Shown: in pieces, positions 9,234-17,633 of the stretch
Numbering within the stretch: position 1 is the stretch's first letter
Layout of the letters: every line of letters begins with the position of its first letter
Assembly (NCBI RefSeq): GCF_000695625.1
Contig: NZ_JMQI01000062.1
Span: 62,001-126,000 of the forward strand
Reading direction: 5' to 3'
Length of the DNA stretch: 64,000 nucleotides
From: Amycolatopsis rifamycinica
Lineage (GTDB): Bacteria > Actinomycetota > Actinomycetes > Mycobacteriales > Pseudonocardiaceae
Made by a program: the position numbers and the translations under genes
Notes under the pieces: generated by a model
What the model was told of the DNA's origin: nothing
What the model saw: only the letters and a program-made list of their open reading frames with translations
Database searches by the model: none

Positions 9234-11066
9234 ATGGGGTGGTTTTCGGTGCAGTTCCAACGCAGAAGCGGGCGGTTCGCCCGCGTGGGCGCGGTCGTCG
9301 CGGCCGCGACACTGGCGGCGATCCCGCTGGCCGCTCCCGCCCAGGCCCAGCAGGGCAAGGTGCTGCGGGTCGCGCTCACCACCGGCATCGACCACCTCAA
9401 CCCCTTCACCGCCGTGCTGTCGGCCTCCACCCAGATCGGCCGGTTCACCTTCGAATTCCTGACCGTCCCGAACGCGGAAAAGGCCGAAGCCTCGCCCGCG
9501 CTCGCCGAGTCGTGGACCCCGTCGCCGGACAAGCTCACCTGGACCTTCAAGATCCGCGGCGGCGTCAAGTGGAGCGACGGCAAGCCGGTGACCGCCAAGG
9601 ACGCGGCGTACACCTTCAACCGGATGCTGACCGACGAAAACGCCCGCACCGCCAACGGCAACTACGTGGCCAACTTCGAGACGGTCACCGCGCCCGACGA
9701 CACGACCCTGGTCATCAAGACCAAGACGGTGCAGGTCAACATGAACCTGCTCGACGTGCCGATCGTGCCGCAGCACATCTGGGAACCGGTCACCGACCTC
9801 AAGGCCGCCTCGACCGACTCCCTCGCCGTCGCCGGCGTCTCCGACGGCCCGTTCCGGATCACCGAGTACAAGCCGAACGAGTACGTCAAGTTCAAGGCCA
9901 ACAAGGACTACTGGCGCGGCGCCCCCAAGGTCGACGAACTGCAGCTGCTGCAGTTCAAGGACACCGAGGCCGCGGTCAACGCGCTCAAGCAGGGCGAAGT
10001 CGACGTCATCAACCGGCTCAACCCCAACCAGTTCGCCGCGCTGCAGGGCCAGCAGGGCATCACCACCAACGCCGCCCCCGGCCGCCGCTACGACGAGCTG
10101 TCGATCAACTTCGGCGTCACCGACAACGCGAACAACCCGATCGGTGACGGCAACCCGGTCCTCAAGGACATCAACGTCCGCAAGGCCATCACCCAGGCCG
10201 TCGACACCCAGGCCATCGTCGACAAGGTCCTCAAGGGCCTCGGCCAGGTCGGCGGCGGCGTCGTGCCCGCCGTCTACAGCGCCTACCACTGGGACCCCAG
10301 CGCCGGCGAAAAGGTCAAGTTCGACCTCGCCGCCGCCAACGCCACCCTTGATCAGGCCGGTTACCAGAAGGGCCCCGACGGCGTCCGCACCGCCCCCGGC
10401 GGCGCCAAGCTGGAGCTGCGCCTGACCGGCCACGCCAACCGCAGCTACGACCAGGGCGTCGCCCAGTACGTCACCGGCTGGCTCAAGGACATCGGCATCG
10501 CCGTCAAGCAGGACCTGGTCTCCGACGACGAGCTGTCCGACCGCACCGCCGTCGGCAAGTACGACCTCGCCATCGGCGGCTACGGCACCAACCCCGACCC
10601 GGACTACGCCCTGTCGCTGCACACCTGCGCCGCCCGGCCCGCCCCGGACGGCAAGGGCGGCAGCACCGACACGTTCTTCTGCGACGCCGCCTACGACGAC
10701 CTGTACAAGAAGCAGCTCACCGAAACCGACGACGCCAAGCGCGCCGAGTACGTCAAGCAGGCCCAGGCCCGGCTCTACAGCCAGTTCCCGACGATCGTGC
10801 TCGACTACCAGAACGCGCTCGAGGCCTACCGCTCCGACAAGTTCTCCGGCTTCACCACCCAGCCGCAGCCCAAGGGCGCCATCCTCGAGCAGACCGGCTA
10901 CTGGGGCGTCTACGGCGCCACCCCGGCCGGCACCACCGACACCGCGAGCAGCGGCTCCGGCAGCACCGTGCTGTGGATCGTCCTCGGCGCGGTCGTCGTG
11001 GTCGTCCTCGTCGGCGGCGGCATCCTGCTCGGCCGGCGCGGCAAGTCGGCGGAAGACCGCGAGTAG
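9234..11066 (+). CDS. ABC transporter substrate-binding protein, family 5 (DppA/OppA type), C-terminally membrane-anchored
   Basis: 610-aa peptide-binding protein. It has an N-terminal signal peptide (RVGAVVAAATLAAIPLAA, cut near AQA-QQ) without a lipobox cysteine. The family 5 fold follows (LRVALTTGIDHLNPFTAV, WTFKIRGGVKWSDGKPVTA, FRITEYKPNEYVKFK). The C-terminus is unusual for a bacterial SBP: a Ser/Gly linker, then a membrane helix (STVLWIVLGAVVVVVLV) and a basic tail (GRRGKSAEDRE), so it is tethered as a type I membrane protein instead of by lipid. The ATG at 9234 was chosen because it gives a normal signal peptide; GGGGAGG lies about 14 nt upstream. A GTG at 9249 is possible. It is the first gene of the importer operon. 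Confidence 0.92.
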   Translation: MGWFSVQFQRRSGRFARVGAVVAAATLAAIPLAAPAQAQQGKVLRVALTTGIDHLNPFTAVLSASTQIGRFTFEFLTVPNAEKAEASPALAESWTPSPDKLTWTFKIRGGVKWSDGKPVTAKDAAYTFNRMLTDENARTANGNYVANFETVTAPDDTTLVIKTKTVQVNMNLLDVPIVPQHIWEPVTDLKAASTDSLAVAGVSDGPFRITEYKPNEYVKFKANKDYWRGAPKVDELQLLQFKDTEAAVNALKQGEVDVINRLNPNQFAALQGQQGITTNAAPGRRYDELSINFGVTDNANNPIGDGNPVLKDINVRKAITQAVDTQAIVDKVLKGLGQVGGGVVPAVYSAYHWDPSAGEKVKFDLAAANATLDQAGYQKGPDGVRTAPGGAKLELRLTGHANRSYDQGVAQYVTGWLKDIGIAVKQDLVSDDELSDRTAVGKYDLAIGGYGTNPDPDYALSLHTCAARPAPDGKGGSTDTFFCDAAYDDLYKKQLTETDDAKRAEYVKQAQARLYSQFPTIVLDYQNALEAYRSDKFSGFTTQPQPKGAILEQTGYWGVYGATPAGTTDTASSGSGSTVLWIVLGAVVVVVLVGGGILLGRRGKSAEDRE

Positions 11067-11069
11067 GAC

Positions 11070-12095
11070 ATGACCACCCCCGACCAGGCCGCGGTGCTCG
11101 TCGACCTCGACGAGCACCGCGGCGGCACCGGCACGGCCCGGTTCGTGCTCACCAAGATCCTCGAAGCGCTGATCAGCATCGTCCTGGTGATCGTGCTGTT
11201 CTTCTTCCTGTTCCGCATGCTCCCCGGCGACCCGGTCGCCGCGATGACCCGCGACCGCGTCACCAGTCCCCAGCAGATCGCCGAACTGCGCGAGAAGATG
11301 GGCGTCGACAAGCCCGTCTTCGTCCAGTTCGGGAACTACTTCTGGAACCTGCTGCACGGCGACCTCGGCGAATCCCGGCTGCTCAACAACGGCCGCCCGG
11401 TCGCCGACATGATCGGCGAACGGCTCTGGCCCACGATCCTGCTCGTCGGCAGCGCCACCCTGCTCGCCGTGCTGCTCGGGCTGTGGCTCGGCATCCGCGC
11501 CGCCTGGCGCCGCGACAGCTTCTTCGACCGCAGCCAGACCGGGCTCGCCCTGACCCTCTGGTCGGTCCCGCAGTTCTGGCTCGGCCTGATGCTGCTCGTG
11601 GTCACCAACGGCCTGTTCCCCAGCCGCGGCATGCACTCCCCGGACGCCGGCACCGACGTCCTGTCCCAGACCCTCGACGTCCTGCACCACCTGGTGCTGC
11701 CGTGCGTGACGCTGCTGGCGGTGTTCTACGCCCAGTACATGCTGATCATGCGGTCGTCGCTGCTGGGGGAGATGAACGCCGACTACCTCACCACCGCCCG
11801 CGCCAAGGGCCTGCGCGACGACCTCGTCCGCCGCCGCCACGCCGTCCCCAACGCCCTGCTGCCCACCACCACGCTGGTGTTCATGCAGTTCGGCTCGGTG
11901 CTGGCCGGCGCGGTCACCGTCGAGGCCGTGTTCAGCTGGCCCGGCCTCGGCCAGCTCACCTACGACGCCCTGCACGGCCCCGACCTGCCGGTGCTGCAGG
12001 GCGTGTTCACCGTGCTGGCCGGCGCGGTGGTGCTGATGAACCTGCTCGCGGAGCTGCTCTACCGCGTGCTCGACCCCAGGGTGCGTACCTCATGA
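11070..12095 (+). CDS. Peptide ABC transporter permease (DppB type)
   Basis: 341-aa inner-membrane permease. It has a first membrane helix after a 40-residue cytoplasmic tail (ILEALISIVLVIVLFFFLF), the periplasmic GDPVAAMTRDRVT segment typical of DppB/OppB, and five further helices. The cytoplasmic EAA loop reads DYLTTARAKGLRDDLVRRRH. The start lies 3 bp after the SBP stop. The stop overlaps the next permease start as ATGA. It works with DppC to carry peptides delivered by the anchored binding protein. Confidence 0.92.
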   Translation: MTTPDQAAVLVDLDEHRGGTGTARFVLTKILEALISIVLVIVLFFFLFRMLPGDPVAAMTRDRVTSPQQIAELREKMGVDKPVFVQFGNYFWNLLHGDLGESRLLNNGRPVADMIGERLWPTILLVGSATLLAVLLGLWLGIRAAWRRDSFFDRSQTGLALTLWSVPQFWLGLMLLVVTNGLFPSRGMHSPDAGTDVLSQTLDVLHHLVLPCVTLLAVFYAQYMLIMRSSLLGEMNADYLTTARAKGLRDDLVRRRHAVPNALLPTTTLVFMQFGSVLAGAVTVEAVFSWPGLGQLTYDALHGPDLPVLQGVFTVLAGAVVLMNLLAELLYRVLDPRVRTS

Positions 12096-12988
12096 CCACC
12101 GCCGAGACCCCGCGGCAGATCGCCTGGAGCCGCCGCCGCGCGGCACTGGCCAGGACCTGGCGCGAATTCGCCGGCCAACGCGCCGCGCTCGCCGGGCTCG
12201 TCCTGCTCGGCGCCACCGTGCTCGTCGCCCTGCTCCTGCCGCTGGTCAGCGACGAGACCGGCCTCGACGTCACCAAGGCCACCGGGGCACCGCTGTCCCC
12301 GCCGGACGCCGGCTTCTGGCTCGGCACCGACAACTTCGGCCGCTCGGTGCTGCTGATGACCGTCTGGGGCACCCGGATCTCCCTGCTCGTCGGGTTCTCC
12401 GCCGCGCTGCTGTCGGTCGTCATCGGCACCCTGATCGGCATCACCGCCGCCCACTTCGGCGGCTGGGTGTCGGGCACCCTGCTGCGGTTCACCGACTTCT
12501 TCCTGGTCCTGCCTTCGCTGATCCTCGCCATCGCGCTCTCGGCGGTGCTGCCCAGGGGCGTCGGCACGATCATCCTCGCCATCGGCCTCACCGCCTGGCC
12601 CAGCACCGCCCGGCTCGTCCGCGCCCAGACGCTGACCATCGAAAGCCGCCCCTACATCGAACGCGCCCACGCCCTCGGCGGCGGCCACCTGCACATCATC
12701 GGCCGGCACGTCCTGCCCGGCGTGATGCCGCTGGTACTGGCCAACACCACCCTCGTCGTCGGCAACGCCGTCATCGCCGACGCGACCCTGTCCTTCCTCG
12801 GCGTCGGCGACCCCAACTCGATCACCTGGGGCCTGGTGCTGGAGAACGCGCTCAACAACGGCGCCATCAGCCGCGGCGCCTGGTGGAACGTGCTCCCGCC
12901 CGGCATCGCCATCGTCCTCGTCGTCCTCTTCTTCACCCTGGTCGGCCGGGGCCTGGAGACCGTGTTCAACCCGAGGTTGAAGAAGTGA
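12092..12988 (+). CDS. Peptide ABC transporter permease (DppC type)
   Basis: 298-aa second permease subunit. The DppC/OppC N-terminal signature is seen in FWLGTDNFGRSVLLMTVWG; about six membrane helices follow. The EAA loop is RPYIERAHALGGGHLHIIGR, and LSFLGVGDPNSITWG is the usual C-terminal signature. The ATG overlaps the DppB stop by 4 bp, and its own stop overlaps the ATPase start by 4 bp (GTGA), so the whole importer is translationally coupled. Confidence 0.92.
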   Translation: MTTAETPRQIAWSRRRAALARTWREFAGQRAALAGLVLLGATVLVALLLPLVSDETGLDVTKATGAPLSPPDAGFWLGTDNFGRSVLLMTVWGTRISLLVGFSAALLSVVIGTLIGITAAHFGGWVSGTLLRFTDFFLVLPSLILAIALSAVLPRGVGTIILAIGLTAWPSTARLVRAQTLTIESRPYIERAHALGGGHLHIIGRHVLPGVMPLVLANTTLVVGNAVIADATLSFLGVGDPNSITWGLVLENALNNGAISRGAWWNVLPPGIAIVLVVLFFTLVGRGLETVFNPRLKK

Positions 12989-14640
12989 CCACCCCGCTGC
13001 TGCAGCTCACCGACCTGAACGTCACCTACGCGGTGGGGGAGTCCGACGTCCCCGCCGTCCGCGGGGTCGGCCTCACCCTCGACCCCGGCGCCACTCTCGG
13101 CGTGGCCGGCGAATCCGGCTCCGGCAAGTCCACCGTCGCCATGAGCGTCCTGCGGCTGCTGCCGCGCACCGCGAAGATCACCGGCGAGATCCTCCTCGAC
13201 GGCGAAGACGTCACCACCATGAAGTGGGGACGGCTGCGCGCGGTCCGCTGGGCCGAGGCGTCGGTGGTGTTCCAGGGCGCCATGCACGCGCTCAACCCGG
13301 TCCGCAGGATCGGCGAGCAGATCGCCGAACCGCTGCGGCTGCACCCGCCCGCCGGCGGCAAGGCGCTCACCGACGCCGAGGTCGACGCCCGCGTCGCCGA
13401 ACTGCTCGGCCAGGTCGACCTGCCCCCGGGCCGGGCCGGCGCCTACCCCCACGAGCTGTCCGGCGGGCAGAAGCAGCGCGTCATGATCGCCATGGCCCTG
13501 GCCTGCTCACCCCGGCTCATCATCGCCGACGAACCGACCACCGCTCTCGACGTCATCGTCCAGGCCCAGGTCCTGGCCCTGCTCTCGCGGCTGGTCGCCG
13601 AACAGCACATCGGGCTGATCATGATCAGCCACGACCTGTCCGTGCTCGCCGCCACCTGCGAACGCATCGCCGTCATGTACGACGGGCAGATCGTCGAAGA
13701 AGGCCCCAGCGCCGAAGTCATGGGCTCGCCGAAGCACGAACACACCCGGGCGCTGGCCGCGGCGTTCCCCACCGTCGGCGACCCGGTGTCCCGCTTCGCC
13801 CCGGCCACCAGCAGCCCCCTGCCACCGGAACCGGAGGACCGCGCCCCCGGCGGCGAGCCGCTGCTGGCGGCGGAGAACCTGCGCGTGTCCTTCCGCGACC
13901 GCACCGGCAAGCGGATCAACGCCGTCGCCGGCGTCGACCTCACCGTGTCCCGCGACGAGATCGTCGCCCTGGTCGGCCAGTCCGGCTCCGGCAAGACCAC
14001 GCTCGCCCGCACCCTGCTCGGCCTGCAGAAACCCGACTCCGGCGTGGTCCGCTACGCCGGCCACCCGGTACCCACCGGCGGCGCCGGGCTCAAGGCCTAC
14101 CGCCGTCAGGTCCAGCTCGTCCTGCAGGACCCGACGAGTGCGCTGAACCCGGCCCACACCGTGTACGAGGCCGTCGCCGAAGGCCCCCGGATCCACAAGC
14201 TCGCCGACGAACGGGACGTCGTCCACCGCGCGCTGGAAGCCGCCGAGCTGCGGCCGGCGGAGAAGTACGCCGACCGGCTCCCGCACCAGCTCTCCGGCGG
14301 CCAGCGCCAGCGCGTCGTCATCGCCGGGGCACTGGCGCTCGAACCGTCGGTGGTGGTGGCCGACGAACCGGTCGCCTCCCTCGACGCCTCCGTCCGCGGC
14401 GAAATCCTCGCCCTGCTGCTGCGGCTGCGCCGCGAACTCGGCCTCGCGGCGCTGGTGATCACCCACGACCTGGGGCTGGCCTGGAACATCGCCGACCGCG
14501 TCGCCGTGATGTACCGCGGCGAGCTCGTCGAAACCGGCACCGTTGAACAGGTCCTGCTCGACCCGCGGCACGAGTACACGAAGTCCCTGCTGGCCGCCCT
14601 CCCCGGCGGCACCGCCCAGCACCGCACCCTCGGAACCTGA
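12985..14640 (+). CDS. Fused dipeptide ABC transporter ATPase (DppD-DppF type)
   Basis: 551-aa tandem ATPase, two nucleotide-binding domains in one chain. Domain 1 has Walker A GESGSGKST, signature LSGGQKQR and Walker B LIIADEPTTALD. Domain 2 has Walker A GQSGSGKTT, signature LSGGQRQR and Walker B VVVADEPVASLD. The C-terminal [Fe-S]/OppD extension of classical DppD is missing, as is common in fused forms. The GTG at 12985 overlaps the DppC stop. It energises the peptide importer and ends the operon; a weak hairpin follows at 14653-14675. Confidence 0.92.
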   Translation: MTTPLLQLTDLNVTYAVGESDVPAVRGVGLTLDPGATLGVAGESGSGKSTVAMSVLRLLPRTAKITGEILLDGEDVTTMKWGRLRAVRWAEASVVFQGAMHALNPVRRIGEQIAEPLRLHPPAGGKALTDAEVDARVAELLGQVDLPPGRAGAYPHELSGGQKQRVMIAMALACSPRLIIADEPTTALDVIVQAQVLALLSRLVAEQHIGLIMISHDLSVLAATCERIAVMYDGQIVEEGPSAEVMGSPKHEHTRALAAAFPTVGDPVSRFAPATSSPLPPEPEDRAPGGEPLLAAENLRVSFRDRTGKRINAVAGVDLTVSRDEIVALVGQSGSGKTTLARTLLGLQKPDSGVVRYAGHPVPTGGAGLKAYRRQVQLVLQDPTSALNPAHTVYEAVAEGPRIHKLADERDVVHRALEAAELRPAEKYADRLPHQLSGGQRQRVVIAGALALEPSVVVADEPVASLDASVRGEILALLLRLRRELGLAALVITHDLGLAWNIADRVAVMYRGELVETGTVEQVLLDPRHEYTKSLLAALPGGTAQHRTLGT

Positions 14641-14652
14641 CCCGCGGCGCCC

Positions 14653-14675
14653 TCCGGTGTCTGCGAGCCACCGGA
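14653..14675 (+). terminator. Weak hairpin after the peptide importer operon
   Basis: TCCGGTG and CACCGGA form a 7-bp stem with a 9-nt loop, 12 bp after the ATPase stop, followed by AAAACC and no T-run. It could be a weak or factor-assisted terminator; the evidence is only the stem and its position. Confidence 0.35.
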
Positions 14676-14729
14676 AAACCGGCACTGCGGGAACTCTGCA
14701 CGAGCGCGGTGTGTAATCTCCGAACGGAA

Positions 14730-16277
14730 ATGGCGACCACCACCGACCCCGCACAGACGCCCTCGACCGGCCTGGCCGAGCGGCTACGCGTGCCTTCGCG
14801 ATTCCCGTACCGCACGATCGCGATGGGCACCGTCGGCAGCACCCTGCTGATGATCGCCGCGCTCGGCGCCGGCGGCATCCTCATCAAGGACCCGGTGCTC
14901 GGCCACGGCCCGCTCTCGTGGGTCCGCTACGGCCACGGGCGCATGCTCGCCAACGCCGTCCTCTACACCGGCTTCGGCTTGGTCGTCTGGGCCTGGGTCC
15001 GGCTCGGCCGCTACGTGCTCGCCGGCCGCATCGGCAGCCGCCCGATCCTCGTCGCGGCGGGGTGCTGGATGGCGCCGCTGCTGGTGTCGCCGCCGCTGTT
15101 CACCCGCGACGTCTTCTCCTACCTCGGCCAGGGCGCCCAGCTGCTCTACGGGCTCGACCCGTACGCCAACGGCCCCGCCGAGCTCGACGTGCTGCCGAAC
15201 GTCGTGCAGAACGTCCACCCGCTCTGGCAGACCACCCCGGCCCCGTACGGGCCCCTGTTCCTGCTGATCTCCAAGGGCGTCGTCGCCACCACCGGCGACA
15301 ACATGATCCTCGGCGTCATCCTCATGCGCGTCGTGCTGCTGGCCGGCCTCGCGGGGACGCTGTGGGCGCTGCCGCGGCTGGTCAAGCACCTCGGCGGCAA
15401 GCTCCCGGTCGCGCTGTGGCTCGCGGTGGCCAGCCCGATGATGGTGATCCACCTCTTCGGCGGCCCGCACAACGACCTCATGATGCTCGCGTTCCTCACC
15501 ATCGGCGTCCTCGCCGCCCTGGAACGCAAGCACGTGGTCGCGGTCGTCCTGGTGACGATCGGCATGCTGATCAAGCCCACCGCGGCGATCGCGCTGCCGT
15601 TCCTCGTCTGGATGTGGGCCAACCACCTCACGGGCGAGTCGAAGGTCCGCAACTTCCTGCGCGCCGGCGCCGCCTCGGTGGGCCTGTTCCTGCCGGTGTT
15701 CGTCGCGGGCACCTGGATCTCGCTGGGCTCGCTGAACATGGGCTGGTGGTCCGGGCTCAAGGCCCCGCAGCTCATCGCGAACTGGCTCAACATCCCCACC
15801 GGCATCGGCGAGGTGTTCTACAACCTGGTCCACCTGATCGTGGACGTCCAGGTCTCCCCGTTCGTCACGGTCGCCCGCGCGGCGGGCATGCTGCTCCTGA
15901 TCGGCTTCGGCGTCCGCCAGTGGTGGCTCGCCCGCGGCGGCGGCACCGAGGCGGTGTACCGGGCCGGGATCTCGCTCCTGGCCGTGGCGATCCTCATGCC
16001 GCCGACCCTGCCCTGGTACCTCACCTGGGGCTTCGTGCTCCTGTCGGCGTTCAAGTGGCAGCCGAGGCACCTGGCGCTCGTGGTGGCGGTCTCGGTGTTC
16101 GTGACGCTGGTGTACTACCCGACGGGCGAGCAGGCCCTGTACGACTGGTGGTTCATCGCCGGCGTCGTGGTGGCCAGCCTGTACTCGGCGGCGTCACTGC
16201 TGCGCCCCGACCCGCTCGGCATCATCGACGCCTGGCGGCGCCCGGAGAAGTTCCTCCGCGACCAGAGCTCGCGGTAG
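14730..16277 (+). CDS. mptB: MptB-type polyprenol-phosphomannose-dependent alpha-1,6-mannosyltransferase
   Basis: 515-aa polytopic GT-C glycosyltransferase with about a dozen membrane helices. The GT-C acidic motif lies in the first large loop (PPLFTRDVFSYLGQGAQLL), then YGLDPYANGP and the conserved TPAPYGPLFL. Late loops include LFGGPHNDLMML and MLIKPTAA. MptB uses polyprenyl-phosphate mannose to extend lipomannan-type glycolipids on the outer face of the membrane. The ATG at 14730 is preceded by TAATCT at 14714-14719, which fits a leaderless mRNA. It appears to be monocistronic. The symbol is assigned by family resemblance. Confidence 0.85.
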   Translation: MATTTDPAQTPSTGLAERLRVPSRFPYRTIAMGTVGSTLLMIAALGAGGILIKDPVLGHGPLSWVRYGHGRMLANAVLYTGFGLVVWAWVRLGRYVLAGRIGSRPILVAAGCWMAPLLVSPPLFTRDVFSYLGQGAQLLYGLDPYANGPAELDVLPNVVQNVHPLWQTTPAPYGPLFLLISKGVVATTGDNMILGVILMRVVLLAGLAGTLWALPRLVKHLGGKLPVALWLAVASPMMVIHLFGGPHNDLMMLAFLTIGVLAALERKHVVAVVLVTIGMLIKPTAAIALPFLVWMWANHLTGESKVRNFLRAGAASVGLFLPVFVAGTWISLGSLNMGWWSGLKAPQLIANWLNIPTGIGEVFYNLVHLIVDVQVSPFVTVARAAGMLLLIGFGVRQWWLARGGGTEAVYRAGISLLAVAILMPPTLPWYLTWGFVLLSAFKWQPRHLALVVAVSVFVTLVYYPTGEQALYDWWFIAGVVVASLYSAASLLRPDPLGIIDAWRRPEKFLRDQSSR

Positions 16278-16335
16278 CACCCGACCACGGGCAGCGCCGT
16301 GTGGTGGCCAGCCGGCCAAGCACCTGCCGCACCAC

Positions 16336-16737
16336 TCACGAGCCCGTCCAGCCGCGCCACGTGTGCACGTCCGTCACCACCACCGCGTGCTCCGGCGGCC
16401 GCCGCGCGTACTGCTCGTACTTCGCCACCAGCCATTCCACCGGCTCGGACCCCGGCGGCAGTACCCGCGCGATCCCGTCCGCCCGGACCCACCACAGCCG
16501 CGACCAGTCCTCGTCGTAGCCGTCCGCGAGGAAGCACACCGCGGGGTTCGACTCGATGTTGCGCAGGCGGCGCAGCGCCACCGACGTCTTCGGCTTGTGG
16601 TCCACCGCGAACACCACCACGTCGCCGCGCGCCGCGAACGTCACCGGGACCAGGTGCGGCACCCCCTCGGCCGAGACCGTCGCCAGCCGGGCGACCCGCG
16701 CGGCGGCGAAGCGGTTCCTGGCCTCGTCCGGGGTCAC
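16336..16737 (-). CDS. PPOX-class F420-dependent oxidoreductase (Rv0121 family)
   Basis: 133-aa split-barrel flavin/deazaflavin protein of the TIGR03668 (Rv0121-like) type. It starts TPDEARNRFAAARVARLATV, with the barrel signature GVPHLVPVTFAA and the KPKTSVALRRLRNIE phosphate-contact region. It probably binds F420; the substrate is unknown. The GTG start at 16737 is fixed by a 4-bp GTGA overlap with the LD-carboxypeptidase stop. It is the last gene of a three-gene overlapped operon (S9 peptidase, S66 peptidase, this). Confidence 0.85.
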   Translation of the reverse strand: MTPDEARNRFAAARVARLATVSAEGVPHLVPVTFAARGDVVVFAVDHKPKTSVALRRLRNIESNPAVCFLADGYDEDWSRLWWVRADGIARVLPPGSEPVEWLVAKYEQYARRPPEHAVVVTDVHTWRGWTGS

Positions 16738-17633
16738 GTCAACGCCGGCGCGTCGAAGGTCAGCGTCCCCAGGTCCGCGTCCAGCGTCACCGGCACCCCC
16801 AGCGGCAGCGTCGGCGAGGAGGCCACGTGCCCGAACCCGAACTCCTCGACCAGCGGCACCCCCAGCGGCACCAGCCGGTCCACCATCAGCGCCCGCACCT
16901 CCGCCGGGTCGCCGCACGCCGCCCACGAGCCCAGGACGATGCCGCGGACGCCCTCGAACCAGCCGCTGCGCAGCAGCTGCGTCAGCAGCCGGTCCAGCCG
17001 GTACACGCTCTCCGTCACGTCCTCCAGCAGCACGATCGCCTCGCGCGCCGAGCCGTGTTCCGGGGTGCCGATCCCCGACGCCAGCATCGACAGGTTCCCG
17101 CCCGTCAGCACGCCCGAGGCCCGGCCCGGCACCAGCGCCGACCCGCCGCGGACCACCCGGTTCAGCTCCGGCTCGAACAGCGACCGCCGCAGGTGCTCGA
17201 CCGCGAAGTCGTCGAACAGCACGCTCGCCGGCATCGGGGAGAACAAAGTGGACAGTCCAAGGTGGACGTCCACCGCCCGGTGCAACGCCGTGATGTCCGA
17301 CGACCCGGCCAGCACCTTCGGGCCCGCCGCCCGCAGCGCCGCCCAGTCCACCAGGTCCAGCATCCGCTGCACCCCGTACCCGCCGCGCGCGGCCAGCACG
17401 CACCGCACCCCGGGGTCCAGCCACGCTTCGGTGAACTCCGCCGCCCGCGCCGCGTCCGCACCGGACAGGTACGGCGGAGTGCCGGGCGACGAACGCACGC
17501 ACGGCCCGACCCGCACCTCCACACCCCAGCCGCGCAGCACCGGCAGCGCCTTCTCCAGCAGGTCCGCCGGCACCGGCCCGGCCGGCGCCACCAGCGCCAG
17601 CGTGTCGCCGGCCCGCAACCGCGGCGGCCTCAC
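16734..17633 (-). CDS. S66 family LD-carboxypeptidase
   Basis: 299-aa serine peptidase of the LdcA/MccF family, which removes the terminal D-Ala from muropeptide tetrapeptides or cleaves aminoacyl-nucleotide antibiotics. The nucleophile is in LAGSSDITALHRA. The relay Glu is in LLEDVTESVYRLDR and the His in EEFGFGHVASSPTLP. The N-domain starts LRAGDTLALVAPAGP, and CVLAARGGYGVQRML is also conserved. The GTG start overlaps the upstream stop as GTGA. No signal peptide is seen, so it acts in the cytoplasm, probably on recycled cell-wall peptides. Confidence 0.92.
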   Translation of the reverse strand: MRPPRLRAGDTLALVAPAGPVPADLLEKALPVLRGWGVEVRVGPCVRSSPGTPPYLSGADAARAAEFTEAWLDPGVRCVLAARGGYGVQRMLDLVDWAALRAAGPKVLAGSSDITALHRAVDVHLGLSTLFSPMPASVLFDDFAVEHLRRSLFEPELNRVVRGGSALVPGRASGVLTGGNLSMLASGIGTPEHGSAREAIVLLEDVTESVYRLDRLLTQLLRSGWFEGVRGIVLGSWAACGDPAEVRALMVDRLVPLGVPLVEEFGFGHVASSPTLPLGVPVTLDADLGTLTFDAPALT

